Source of the DNA: Candidatus Heimdallarchaeota archaeon
GTDB taxonomy: Archaea; Asgardarchaeota; Heimdallarchaeia; Heimdallarchaeales; Heimdallarchaeaceae
Reading direction: 5' to 3'
DNA length: 45,333 bases
NCBI GenBank assembly: GCA_018238545.1
Contig: JABCTC010000028.1
Location: 1 to 45,333 of the forward strand
In this document: positions 18,795-26,506 of the stretch, in pieces
How positions within the stretch are numbered: the first letter of the stretch is position 1
Layout of the letters: each line of letters begins with the position of its first letter
The notes under the pieces: model-generated
Told to the model about the DNA's origin: nothing
Seen by the model: only the letters and a program-made list of their open reading frames with translations
Database searches by the model: none
Position numbers and translations under genes: made by a program

Positions 18795-18810
18795 AAATAA
18801 ATTAAGCGAA

Positions 18811-20247
18811 CTAGATATTTTCTTCTTCTAGTTCAACTGTTTTTTTGTGAACAATGTATCGCTCATATTCAAAGATTAGATGATCATCAGATAATTGCGT
18901 AAAGGGAACATTCATGTTACCTTGAGGTAAAATAACGTAAAAGTCCATAACTTCAGGATCATCATTTTTGGGAATAAGAGGAGTAACGGTTTTATCTGGC
19001 CAATTATCATCAATAAGATATAACAATCCACCTTTATTTTCTATAGTAAGAGAGATGGTTTTCTTATACGCATCATATCTACCGCAAAGTTTTTTGTAGT
19101 GTTTTCTTCTTTTATAGAAAGGCATAACTTCATCTGGATTTTTATCTAAAAGCAGTGTTAATGCATTATGCATCAGATGAGATGGTATCCACGAAACATT
19201 GTAAAGTTGAGCAAATGTAATATTCAGCTCAGGTATGATTGCTACATTTCCACCTGTTACACCAGAGACTCCTTGGTGAGTAATAATTTGATAGCCATGA
19301 TAATTATCATAGATTTTCCAACCATAGCCATAAGCTGTAGTAGAACCAGGACACATTTCATAACTGCTAGCTTGAAGGTTTTTATTATGAGGTTCCCACA
19401 TTTTATGAATAAGTTCCTCACTTAGTAATCTTGTTCCATTAAATTCTCCACCATTCAATTGACAGAGGAGAAAGTTGGTCATCTCTTTAACACTGGAGAT
19501 TAAACCACCAGAACCAGCTATGAACTTATCTGTAAGAAGCTGTTTAGAATGCCTTTTTATCCTGTCTTCGCTCCATTCATATGCAAATCCCTCTGAAGCA
19601 TCTTCATCTTTATCAACATCTGTTTTAGCAAATGTGCTACGGTTCATATTCAAAGGTTGGAGAATCTTTTCTTTGATATATTGTTCAAATGGTACTCCAC
19701 TTATTTTTTCCACAATCTGACCAAGTAAAGTGAAACCAGCGTTCCAGTAATAGTATTTTGTTCCAGGAGGACTTAGAACTTCACTTTTAGCATCGTTTAT
19801 GTGGAAATAAAAATCATCCCAGTTCCCAAGTGGAAATAATGGAGGCTTGGGTTTGTAGAGCTGCTGGTTCATCTGAGACATGTAGAAAGTCATTAATGAG
19901 GAAACACCGGAACCGTGACACATCAAATCATGAATTTTGATAGGTTGGTCTTTAAAGCCTATATCCACGGGTAAATGATTTGAAATTGGATCAAGTAAAT
20001 CTAACTTGCCCTCTTCATACAGCTGTAATATAGCAAAATCAGTAACAGACTTAGTAATTGAAGAAACGCCAAATAATGTATCAACAGTTGCTTCTTTAAC
20101 ATCTCCTCGCTTTCTAAGTCCAAAAGATCTCTCATAAATGGTTTCTCCATCTTTTGTAACAAGAATGGACATACCTGGAACATTGAAATCCCTCATAACT
20201 TTAACGGATTCATGTTCAAATCTCTCTTTAAATTTTGACAAATCCAT
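18811..20247 (-). CDS. beta-lactamase family serine hydrolase (class C / EstB-like)
   Basis: Serine hydrolase of the penicillin-binding/class-C beta-lactamase fold, 478 residues. The catalytic Ser63 and Lys66 are in the SxxK motif (VSSITKSV), and the second motif Tyr167-x-Asn169 is in YYYWNAGF. The third motif near the Gly-rich strand is probably THQGVSGVTGG, with His in place of the classic KTG lysine, as in esterase and D-aminopeptidase members. A C-terminal domain of about 100 residues follows (from about 375), as in D-aminopeptidase-type or LACTB-like proteins. No signal peptide is visible, so it is likely cytoplasmic and not for antibiotic resistance; peptidase or esterase activity is more likely. 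It is divergent from the ABC importer across a 175-bp gap; a CTATAAGA box lies 25 bp before its ATG. Confidence 0.85.
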   Translation of the reverse strand: MDLSKFKERFEHESVKVMRDFNVPGMSILVTKDGETIYERSFGLRKRGDVKEATVDTLFGVSSITKSVTDFAILQLYEEGKLDLLDPISNHLPVDIGFKDQPIKIHDLMCHGSGVSSLMTFYMSQMNQQLYKPKPPLFPLGNWDDFYFHINDAKSEVLSPPGTKYYYWNAGFTLLGQIVEKISGVPFEQYIKEKILQPLNMNRSTFAKTDVDKDEDASEGFAYEWSEDRIKRHSKQLLTDKFIAGSGGLISSVKEMTNFLLCQLNGGEFNGTRLLSEELIHKMWEPHNKNLQASSYEMCPGSTTAYGYGWKIYDNYHGYQIITHQGVSGVTGGNVAIIPELNITFAQLYNVSWIPSHLMHNALTLLLDKNPDEVMPFYKRRKHYKKLCGRYDAYKKTISLTIENKGGLLYLIDDNWPDKTVTPLIPKNDDPEVMDFYVILPQGNMNVPFTQLSDDHLIFEYERYIVHKKTVELEEENI

Positions 20248-20268
20248 GAATTTTCACAATATGGTATC

Positions 20269-20276
20269 TCTTATAG
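20269..20276 (-). promoter_or_regulatory. TATA-like box of the beta-lactamase-fold gene
   Basis: CTATAAGA on the minus strand, centred 25 bp before the ATG at 20247. Leaderless spacing. Confidence 0.4.
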
Positions 20277-20328
20277 TAATATTATTTTACGTTTAATTTA
20301 TAACTATTTTGCTAAACATAAACTTTTT

Positions 20329-20355
20329 TTCCCGAAAATCTTATATATTCCCGAA
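20329..20355 (+). promoter_or_regulatory. TATA box flanked by TTCCCGAA direct repeats, ABC operon promoter
   Basis: A TTATATAT box (20341-20348) sits between two identical octamers TTCCCGAA at 20329-20336 and 20348-20355, 19 bp apart. A related ACCCGAAAT lies at 22282-22290, just before the next TATA-like box in front of the first permease. Repeats that straddle a TATA box are well placed for an operator. Which protein binds is unknown; the TPR/winged-helix protein at 26507 is the nearest candidate. Confidence 0.42.
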
Positions 20356-20422
20356 TAAATTTTAGAAATAAGTCTTTAATGAAATGTTAGAGACATAAAT
20401 AAAAAAAAAGGAATGAAATAAT

Positions 20423-22165
20423 TTGAATAAAAAATTGTTAACAATTTCAGCAATTGTTGTCGGTTTTATTTTAGCATTCACTCCAAGTTTAATGGTTATT
20501 GGGCAAGACCCAATTTACGGAGGAACGCTAAATACTCCATTAGGAGCTGACGCTCATGCTCTAAATCCATTTACATGGGGTACTACATATGAGTGGTATG
20601 TAATGGCACACATATATGATAGCCTAGTAGCTTTGGATACAGAGAGACAACCAGTTCCAGTTTTATGTTCTGGATGGTCGCACAATGAAACTTATGAGCA
20701 ATGGACATTTACCCTTGTTGATAATGCATTTTGGCATGACGGCACTCCTGTTACCATAGATGATGTGTACTTTACATATGATCTGTTAATGAATGACGAT
20801 GCAATCCCAAGAAGAAGCTGGTTATTTGATGAAATCACTAGCCTAGAAATAGTTGGTACTGATCAAATCGTTATTACATTTGGTTGGGGTCCTAAACCTG
20901 CAGACGTTCTTTTTGATCTTGCTACAACTTGGATTGTTCCTGAACACATCTGGGATACAATTGATTTGTACACCTTCGCTAATGATGTAAATCCAATTGG
21001 CAGTGGACCTTTCAAATTTGTTGAATGGGCTCGTGCACAATACTTCAGACTTGCAGCTCACACCGAGTATCATCTGGATGGGCCTTATATTGATGAGAAA
21101 ATCTTACCAATCATCAGTGAAGTTGAAACAGCTTATTATGCACTCAGTGTTGGTGACATAGAAGTTATGGCTAATCCACCACCTGAACTAGAAGCAGTTG
21201 CAGACGTCGATCCAAATATCGCAATCCATGAATCTTTACAAGATTATTGGGTATATCTAGGACTAAATCAGCGTAGATATCCAAATAACATTAAAGAATT
21301 CAGACAAGCTGTTATGTACGGTATTAATCGTTCTGAAATAGTGGATATTATTAGATATGGACGCGGTGAAGTTTGTCCCGCATCATGCAGTTTACCTTAT
21401 GGTGCATACTATAATCCTGCTGTTAAGCAATACGACTACAATGTAGCTACCGCTAATTCAATGCTTGATGCTCTTGGTTTCTTAGATAATGTTGGAGACG
21501 ATGGTATCCGTGAGGATGCTAATGGAACTGACCTATCATTTGACTTAATTGTCAGCGCTGACGCTCAAGTATCAGTAGATACATGCAGATTTATCCAAGA
21601 GTATATGCTAGAGATTGGAATAGAAGTAACTGTTGTTCCTCTTATCTGGGATGTTCTTTGGCAAACTGTAGGTGGTACTGGCAGTGTTAGTAACACATAC
21701 GATTATGACTGGGCATTCTTAGGATGGGTAGGCTTCTGGAGCGATTTCCACCCAAGCTGGGCACGATGGTTATTCAGTGCAAATGGTTGGTGGGGATCTG
21801 ATCAAGTTAACATCCCTGGATGGAACAGTACTGCTCGTTGGGAAGTTACAGCCTTAGCAGATGAGATTCTATACGAAACTGATGAAGCTGTAATTCAAAC
21901 AAAACTTGATGCACTTCAAGTGATTGTTGCTGAAGATTTACCATATCTTCCAATAAACATTCTTGGTGGAACCTTCCTATACAGAACTGATGAGTTCAAA
22001 GGATGGGTTCTTGGACCAACAACTGATCCAGATAACTGGATGACTTGGTTAGCAATCCAACTGATTGTTGCACCAGAAGGTGGACCAGGTTACCTTGCAT
22101 TATCTGCAATATTCACATTAGTTGTTACCGTTGGTTTGGTAAAATACAGACGCAAGAAACAGTAA
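20423..22165 (+). CDS. ABC transporter substrate-binding protein, family 5 (peptide type)
   Basis: Extracellular solute-binding protein of family 5 (DppA/OppA/nickel type), 580 residues, that captures oligopeptides for the permeases and ATPases downstream. It has an N-terminal signal segment (1-27) with no lipobox cysteine. The mature domain has the family landmarks GGTLNTP, LNPFTW, the FTLVDNAFWHDGTPVTIDDV stretch near 93-112 and a late DPDNWMTW. A C-terminal hydrophobic helix followed by KYRRKKQ anchors it to the membrane, as in archaeal binding proteins. The start is a TTG at 20423, the only in-frame start that keeps the signal peptide; AAGG lies 12-16 nt upstream and an ATG at 20413 runs at once into a stop. 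A strong hairpin and T-run follow the gene, which would favour excess binding protein over permease. Confidence 0.92.
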   Translation: MNKKLLTISAIVVGFILAFTPSLMVIGQDPIYGGTLNTPLGADAHALNPFTWGTTYEWYVMAHIYDSLVALDTERQPVPVLCSGWSHNETYEQWTFTLVDNAFWHDGTPVTIDDVYFTYDLLMNDDAIPRRSWLFDEITSLEIVGTDQIVITFGWGPKPADVLFDLATTWIVPEHIWDTIDLYTFANDVNPIGSGPFKFVEWARAQYFRLAAHTEYHLDGPYIDEKILPIISEVETAYYALSVGDIEVMANPPPELEAVADVDPNIAIHESLQDYWVYLGLNQRRYPNNIKEFRQAVMYGINRSEIVDIIRYGRGEVCPASCSLPYGAYYNPAVKQYDYNVATANSMLDALGFLDNVGDDGIREDANGTDLSFDLIVSADAQVSVDTCRFIQEYMLEIGIEVTVVPLIWDVLWQTVGGTGSVSNTYDYDWAFLGWVGFWSDFHPSWARWLFSANGWWGSDQVNIPGWNSTARWEVTALADEILYETDEAVIQTKLDALQVIVAEDLPYLPINILGGTFLYRTDEFKGWVLGPTTDPDNWMTWLAIQLIVAPEGGPGYLALSAIFTLVVTVGLVKYRRKKQ

Positions 22166-22181
22166 AAACTTTAACTCACCC

Positions 22182-22220
22182 GGATTAAACGAAAGTTTAA
22201 TCCTTCAATTTCTTTTTTTT
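22182..22220 (+). terminator. perfect 9-bp hairpin with GAAA loop plus T-run
   Basis: GGATTAAAC (22182-22190), loop GAAA (22191-22194), GTTTAATCC (22195-22203) form a perfect 9-bp stem with a GNRA-type loop. A T-rich tract ending in eight Ts follows to 22220. It lies 17 bp after the binding-protein stop and before the permease promoter region. It could be an intrinsic-like terminator, a processing point or a 3' stabiliser of the binding-protein message. Confidence 0.7.
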
Positions 22221-22291
22221 CCGTTTTCAAAAACAACAAATAACGTTTAGTTAACAAAAAAAATTCTAAACATATAGTTTTACCCGAAATG

Positions 22292-22299
22292 TTTAAAAG
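22292..22299 (+). promoter_or_regulatory. TATA-like box before the first permease
   Basis: TTTAAAAG about 47 bp before the ATG at 22343, preceded directly by ACCCGAAAT. It would give a leader of about 20 nt with the GGAG site at 22331, and a second transcript start after the hairpin at 22182-22220. Confidence 0.4.
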
Positions 22300-22330
22300 T
22301 ATTTTATGTATCAGTGGTTTAACCATTTGT

Positions 22331-22334
22331 GGAG
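22331..22334 (+). promoter_or_regulatory. ribosome binding site GGAG of the first permease
   Basis: GGAG 8 nt before the ATG at 22343. It decides that start over an in-frame ATG at 22289, which would add 18 residues that do not match the family. Confidence 0.6.
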
Positions 22335-22342
22335 TAACAATT

Positions 22343-23335
22343 ATGGGCTTAAAATCATATATTGCAAAGAAGTTATTATTTGCTGCTGTTGCGTATTTCG
22401 TAGCAATTACTTTAGTGTTTTTCCTTTATCACGTATTACCAGGTAATCCTGCTAATGTTTTTGCATTAGATCCGAGAGTTCCACCAGATGTTAGAGAAGC
22501 ATTGCTAATCAGATGGGGATTAAATGAACCCCTTTGGAAGCAGTATTTCATTTTCTTGGGTAATCTGCTTCAAGGTGACCTTGGGTACTCCTTTTTACAC
22601 AAAAAACCCGTTAGTGAAGTTATTGGAGTCTCTATCCCATGGACCTTACTTTTACTTGGAACATCATTCATTTTAAATGCAGTTATCGGAATACTTCTTG
22701 GAGCTATTGTTGCTTGGAGAAGAGGATCAAAGCTAGATACGGGTTTCGTTTTAACTTACAATGTTTACAACGCTCTACCATTGTTTTTCGTAGGAATGCT
22801 GTTTATTGCGTTGTTTGGGTTCACGGCGAGAATAAATAATTGGCCTATATGGTTCCCAACGTATGGAGCTCAAACGCCTGGGGCATCTGAAACGGGCTTT
22901 TTCTCATATCTTGGAGATGTTTTATGGCATCTGTTCCTACCCTTATTGGTATTGACAATTTCAGGTGTTTTAGGTTGGTCTTGGTTTATGCGAGGAAACT
23001 TGATTAGCGTTCTGACAGAAGATTACATTAAAACAGCTAGAGCAAAAGGCCTTAACGAAAACCAAGTATTATTCAAACACGCCTTCAGAAATGCAATACT
23101 TCCGGTCATTACAAATATTGGAATGTCAATTGGAGGGTTAATTGGAGGAGCAGTTCTGATAGAAACGGTTTTTTCATACCCTGGAACGGGTAGAATGCTC
23201 TACGACGCATTAATGAGACGTGATTATCCCTTAGTACAAGGGGCTTTTGTAATAATTGCAGGTTTAACTTTACTTGGATTGTTACTTGCAGAGATAGTTT
23301 ATGGGTTCGTTGACCCAAGGATTAGAACCGAATAG
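22343..23335 (+). CDS. ABC transporter permease, DppB/OppB type
   Basis: First membrane subunit of the peptide-type importer, 330 residues from the ATG at 22343 (GGAG 8 nt upstream). TM1 is in SYIAKKLLFAAVAYFVAITLVFFLYHVLPGNPA, the usual DppB opening, and the loop WGLNEPLWKQYFIFLGNLLQGDLGYSF is typical. The EAA coupling loop is present in the cytoplasmic segment EDYIKTARAKGLNENQVLFKHAFRNAILPV near residues 228-257, ending the usual way with a Gly-rich helix and ETVFSYPGTGRML. Six membrane helices are expected. It ends 11 bp before the second permease, whose AGGAGG-type site overlaps its stop codon. Confidence 0.93.
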   Translation: MGLKSYIAKKLLFAAVAYFVAITLVFFLYHVLPGNPANVFALDPRVPPDVREALLIRWGLNEPLWKQYFIFLGNLLQGDLGYSFLHKKPVSEVIGVSIPWTLLLLGTSFILNAVIGILLGAIVAWRRGSKLDTGFVLTYNVYNALPLFFVGMLFIALFGFTARINNWPIWFPTYGAQTPGASETGFFSYLGDVLWHLFLPLLVLTISGVLGWSWFMRGNLISVLTEDYIKTARAKGLNENQVLFKHAFRNAILPVITNIGMSIGGLIGGAVLIETVFSYPGTGRMLYDALMRRDYPLVQGAFVIIAGLTLLGLLLAEIVYGFVDPRIRTE

Positions 23336-23346
23336 GAGGAATAAAT

Positions 23347-24258
23347 ATGGCTACAATTAGAAGAGATAATATTCGAAGAAAAATATCTAAATGGGGGAGA
23401 ACCTGGAAAATTTATAGAAGGAACTGGATGGGTGTTACAGGACTTATATTATTGTCCACGCTCGTCACATTAGCGATATTAGGACCAAGTATAACTCCTT
23501 ATGAATCACATGAAAGATCAGAAGACATCTTTCAACCCCCAGGTAACGGACATTTATTAGGTACTAATCGTTTTGGAGAAGATGTTTTTACAATCCTCTT
23601 AGATAGCTTACGTATATCCTTATTGGTGGGTGTGATTGCAGGAAGCTTAACAGTAATTATAGGAACCACTATTGGCGTTACAAGTGCCTACATAGGTGGT
23701 TGGGGAGATACGTTAATAATGCGGATAACTGATGTTATTTTAGTTTTACCAGCATTACCATTAATGTTGCTATTAGCATCATTAGCACCTTTGCTTGCTG
23801 ATGTGGGAGATTTCCTAGTTCCACGATGGTTAATAATAGCAATAGTTTATGTTGTAGTTTTCTGGCCAGTTTCAGCAAGATTGATACGTGGGCAGGCATT
23901 ATCTCTTAAACAACGAGCATTTATTACAAGTGCTAAATCAGCTGGAGCTAAGAACGGCTATATTATTCGCAAGCATTTGCTTCCAAACGTTTTTCCGCTT
24001 ATGCTGACTATGATTATCACATCGATGAGACAAGCTATCCTATATGAAGCATTTCTATCATATCTGGGACTTGGAGATCCTTGGAATTGGAGTTTAGGAA
24101 TGATGCTGAGTGTTGCGCAAAATCAAGCATCCTTAGCAACTGGAGCATGGTGGATGTATTTCCCACCAGGTATTGCAATCGCTTTAACGACGCTCAGTTT
24201 CGCGTTTATTGGGATAGCATTTGATGAAATTGTTAATCCAAGACTTAGAAAACGGTGA
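23347..24258 (+). CDS. ABC transporter permease, DppC/OppC type
   Basis: Second membrane subunit of the importer, 303 residues. After a basic N-terminal tail, TM1 (NWMGVTGLILLSTLVTLAIL) leads to the DppC landmark HLLGTNRFGEDVFTILLDSLRISLLVG. The EAA loop is present as AFITSAKSAGAKNGYIIRKHLLPNVFPL near 196-223, followed by EAFLSYLGLGDP and the closing IAFDEIVNPRLRKR, all typical. A GGAGGA site (23335-23340) stands 6 nt before the ATG, the strongest ribosome site in the window. The end overlaps the region of the first ATPase start (GTGATTAAAATG). With the other permease it forms the channel. Confidence 0.93.
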   Translation: MATIRRDNIRRKISKWGRTWKIYRRNWMGVTGLILLSTLVTLAILGPSITPYESHERSEDIFQPPGNGHLLGTNRFGEDVFTILLDSLRISLLVGVIAGSLTVIIGTTIGVTSAYIGGWGDTLIMRITDVILVLPALPLMLLLASLAPLLADVGDFLVPRWLIIAIVYVVVFWPVSARLIRGQALSLKQRAFITSAKSAGAKNGYIIRKHLLPNVFPLMLTMIITSMRQAILYEAFLSYLGLGDPWNWSLGMMLSVAQNQASLATGAWWMYFPPGIAIALTTLSFAFIGIAFDEIVNPRLRKR

Positions 24259-24259
24259 T
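24254..24259 (+). promoter_or_regulatory. ribosome binding site GGTGAT of the first ATPase
   Basis: GGTGAT, complementary to the expected 16S rRNA 3' end, 4 nt before the ATG at 24264. It also supplies the apparent in-frame GTG at 24255, so that GTG is better read as part of the ribosome site. Confidence 0.5.
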
Positions 24260-24263
24260 TAAA

Positions 24264-25277
24264 ATGGTGTTACTAGAAGTTAAAAATTTAAAAACCTATT
24301 TCCATACTCGATCAGGTTCAGTAAAAGCTGTAGACAATGTAAGTTTTAAACTTGGAAAAGGAGAAGTTCTAGGTCTAGCAGGAGAAAGTGGGTGTGGTAA
24401 AACTACTACCTGTTTATCAATCATGCGCATGATTGATAATCCTGGAGAGATATTAGAAGGAGAGATACTTTACGAGAATGCCAAGGATGTTATGGGTAAA
24501 TCAGACAACGCGGAAAGAACCAATAACATTTTAGATTTAACTGAAGTTGAAATGCGAAAAATCAGAGGCAACCATATTGCCATGATCTTTCAAGGTGCAA
24601 TGAATGCAATGAATCCTGTTCATAGAATTGGTGATCAAATAATGGAAGTATTAAGCATTCATGAACCTCAGGTGCCAAAAGAGGAAGCATGGCAAAGGGT
24701 TATTGACATCTTAGAAGTTGTAGGCATTGATTCATCTAGAGCTAGAGATTATCCTCATCAGCTTTCAGGCGGTCAAAAACAACGAGCATTAATCGCTATG
24801 GCACTAATTAATAATCCTGACATAGTCATAGCTGATGAACCCGTTACTGCTTTAGATGTAATTGTACAGTCACAAGTTCTAAAGGCAACAAAAGAACTTC
24901 AGAAAAAGTACAACCTTTCAATGATAATGATAACTCATGATCTTTCTGTGATTGCAGAAGTTTGTGAGACTTTGGCAATAATGTATGCAGGTAAAATGGT
25001 AGAATATGGAAAACTTAGAACTGTATTCAAAGAACCATCCCATCCTTACACTCAGTTGCTTATAGATGCTTTTCCAAGTATTGTTGGACCTAAAAAAGAG
25101 CTAAAGGATATTGGAGGAAACATACCTGATCTACGCAATCCTCCTCCTGGTTGTAATTTTCACCCTAGGTGTCCTAATGTAATGGATATCTGTAGAACTG
25201 AAGAACCACCAAATTTTGCAACAAAGGATGGTTTTGTTGCTTGTTGGTTATATGAAGGAAAAATGGAGAGAACATAA
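24264..25277 (+). CDS. ABC transporter ATP-binding protein, DppD/OppD type
   Basis: First ATPase of the importer, 337 residues. Walker A is GESGCGKTT at 40-48, the Q-loop is IAMIFQGAMNAMNPVHRIG, the signature is LSGGQKQR, Walker B is PDIVIADEPVTALDV and the switch His is in MITHDLSVIAE. The C-terminal oligopeptide domain has the four-cysteine pattern (GCNFHPRCPNVMDICRTEEPP then VACWL) that holds an iron-sulfur cluster in characterised DppD proteins. I start it at the ATG at 24264, behind GGTGAT; the alternative GTG at 24255 gives a 4-bp overlap with the permease stop. There is a modest insert before the Q-loop (GKSDNAERTNNILDLTE). It precedes the second ATPase by 2 bp. Confidence 0.94.
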   Translation: MVLLEVKNLKTYFHTRSGSVKAVDNVSFKLGKGEVLGLAGESGCGKTTTCLSIMRMIDNPGEILEGEILYENAKDVMGKSDNAERTNNILDLTEVEMRKIRGNHIAMIFQGAMNAMNPVHRIGDQIMEVLSIHEPQVPKEEAWQRVIDILEVVGIDSSRARDYPHQLSGGQKQRALIAMALINNPDIVIADEPVTALDVIVQSQVLKATKELQKKYNLSMIMITHDLSVIAEVCETLAIMYAGKMVEYGKLRTVFKEPSHPYTQLLIDAFPSIVGPKKELKDIGGNIPDLRNPPPGCNFHPRCPNVMDICRTEEPPNFATKDGFVACWLYEGKMERT

Positions 25278-25279
25278 AG

Positions 25280-26479
25280 ATGTCAAAATCAAAAGTACCG
25301 GTTATCGATGCAATACATGTAACCAAGTTATTTCCAGTTATGAAAGGCATTATAGAAGGACTGTTTAAGCGTAGTGAACAACAATATGTTCATGCTGTAG
25401 ACGATATAACTTTCACTATTCAAGAAGGAGAAACTTTCGGTTTAGTGGGTGAAAGCGGTTGTGGAAAATCAACTACAGGCATGCTTCTACTTCAATTACT
25501 TAATAGAACTAGTGGTACAATTTTATACAAAGGAATAGATGTAGCTAGCTCGTTTACATGGCCTGGTTACATTTCTCGTATCTTGAATGCTCATTTCTTC
25601 ATGCCTATAGGTTATGGATTATCATACATCTTCAGATCTAAAGAAAGTAGAGAATTGTTTACTGAAGTGATGAACGAGGCAATAAAAGAAGCAAGGATCT
25701 ACAAGGAAAACTTAAACGATAAAGAGGTTTTAGATAGAATTAAAAATCTAAGAAAAGAGATTCAAGTTATATTTCAAAATCCCTATGATTCCTTGAGTCC
25801 TAGATTCAATGTAATGGATATAGTTGCAGAACCCTTAAGGTTACTCAAGGTTTATCCAAGTGAAGCTGAGGTAGAAGCACGAGTACTACACGAACTTGAT
25901 AGTGTTGGACTGGTTCCTCCTGAAGATTTCATCAATCGATTTCCTCACGAGTTATCTGGCGGTCAACGACAAAGAGTTGGTGTTGCACGAGCCTTTACGG
26001 TTGATCCAAAATTCATTGTAGCTGATGAACCAGTATCTATGTTAGATGTTTCTGTAAGAGTAGGTATTCTGCGCACTATGAACCAATTATCTAAGGAACG
26101 TGGAACTGCATTTCTATTCATAACTCATGATTTAGCTTTGGCAAGAGTCATGTGTGATCAGATAGCAGTCATGTATCTTGGAAGAATAGTTGAACGAGGT
26201 CCTACAGAAGAAATTCTCCATAATCCTTTACACCCATATACAAAAGCTTTGATTGCAGCTGTTCCAAAACCTGACCCCGATGCCCACAGAACAGAAGACT
26301 TACCAATAATCGGTGAGGTTCCAAGCGGTATAGATATTGCACCAGGTTGTAGGTTTAACCCCAGATGTATATATGCTATAGAGGAATGTAGTCAGATTGA
26401 CCCACAACTAGAGACAGTGAAAAAAGGTTATTATGTAGCATGTATAAGGTACAAAGAGATTAACAAAATCAAAAACTAA
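25280..26479 (+). CDS. ABC transporter ATP-binding protein, DppF/OppF type, with insertion
   Basis: Second ATPase of the importer, 399 residues against a usual 320-340. Walker A is GESGCGKST at 57-65, the Q-loop is IQVIFQNPYDSLSPRF near 161-176, the signature is LSGGQRQR, Walker B is FIVADEPVSMLDVS and the switch His is in FITHDLALAR. The C-terminal domain has GCRFNPRCIYAIEECSQIDP and VACIRY. The extra length lies between strand ILYKGIDV (about 88) and the Q-loop: about 60 residues (88-150) with a hydrophobic core (SRILNAHFFMPIGYGLSYIFRS) and then a charged helix. It sits next to the region that contacts the permease. It starts with an ATG two bases after the DppD stop, so the two are tightly coupled. 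Confidence 0.93.
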   Translation: MSKSKVPVIDAIHVTKLFPVMKGIIEGLFKRSEQQYVHAVDDITFTIQEGETFGLVGESGCGKSTTGMLLLQLLNRTSGTILYKGIDVASSFTWPGYISRILNAHFFMPIGYGLSYIFRSKESRELFTEVMNEAIKEARIYKENLNDKEVLDRIKNLRKEIQVIFQNPYDSLSPRFNVMDIVAEPLRLLKVYPSEAEVEARVLHELDSVGLVPPEDFINRFPHELSGGQRQRVGVARAFTVDPKFIVADEPVSMLDVSVRVGILRTMNQLSKERGTAFLFITHDLALARVMCDQIAVMYLGRIVERGPTEEILHNPLHPYTKALIAAVPKPDPDAHRTEDLPIIGEVPSGIDIAPGCRFNPRCIYAIEECSQIDPQLETVKKGYYVACIRYKEINKIKN

Positions 26480-26495
26480 TTTATTGCTTAATTAT

Positions 26496-26500
26496 GGTGA
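26496..26500 (+). promoter_or_regulatory. ribosome binding site GGTGA of the TPR regulator
   Basis: GGTGA 6 nt before the GTG at 26507, supporting GTG as start. The next in-frame ATG lies about 16 codons further in. Confidence 0.5.
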
Positions 26501-26506
26501 GATAAC

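Noticed and set aside
18811..20247. Antibiotic-resistance beta-lactamase
   Set aside because: The SxxK and YxN motifs fit, but there is no signal peptide, the third motif differs and there is an extra C-terminal domain; a peptidase or esterase is more likely.
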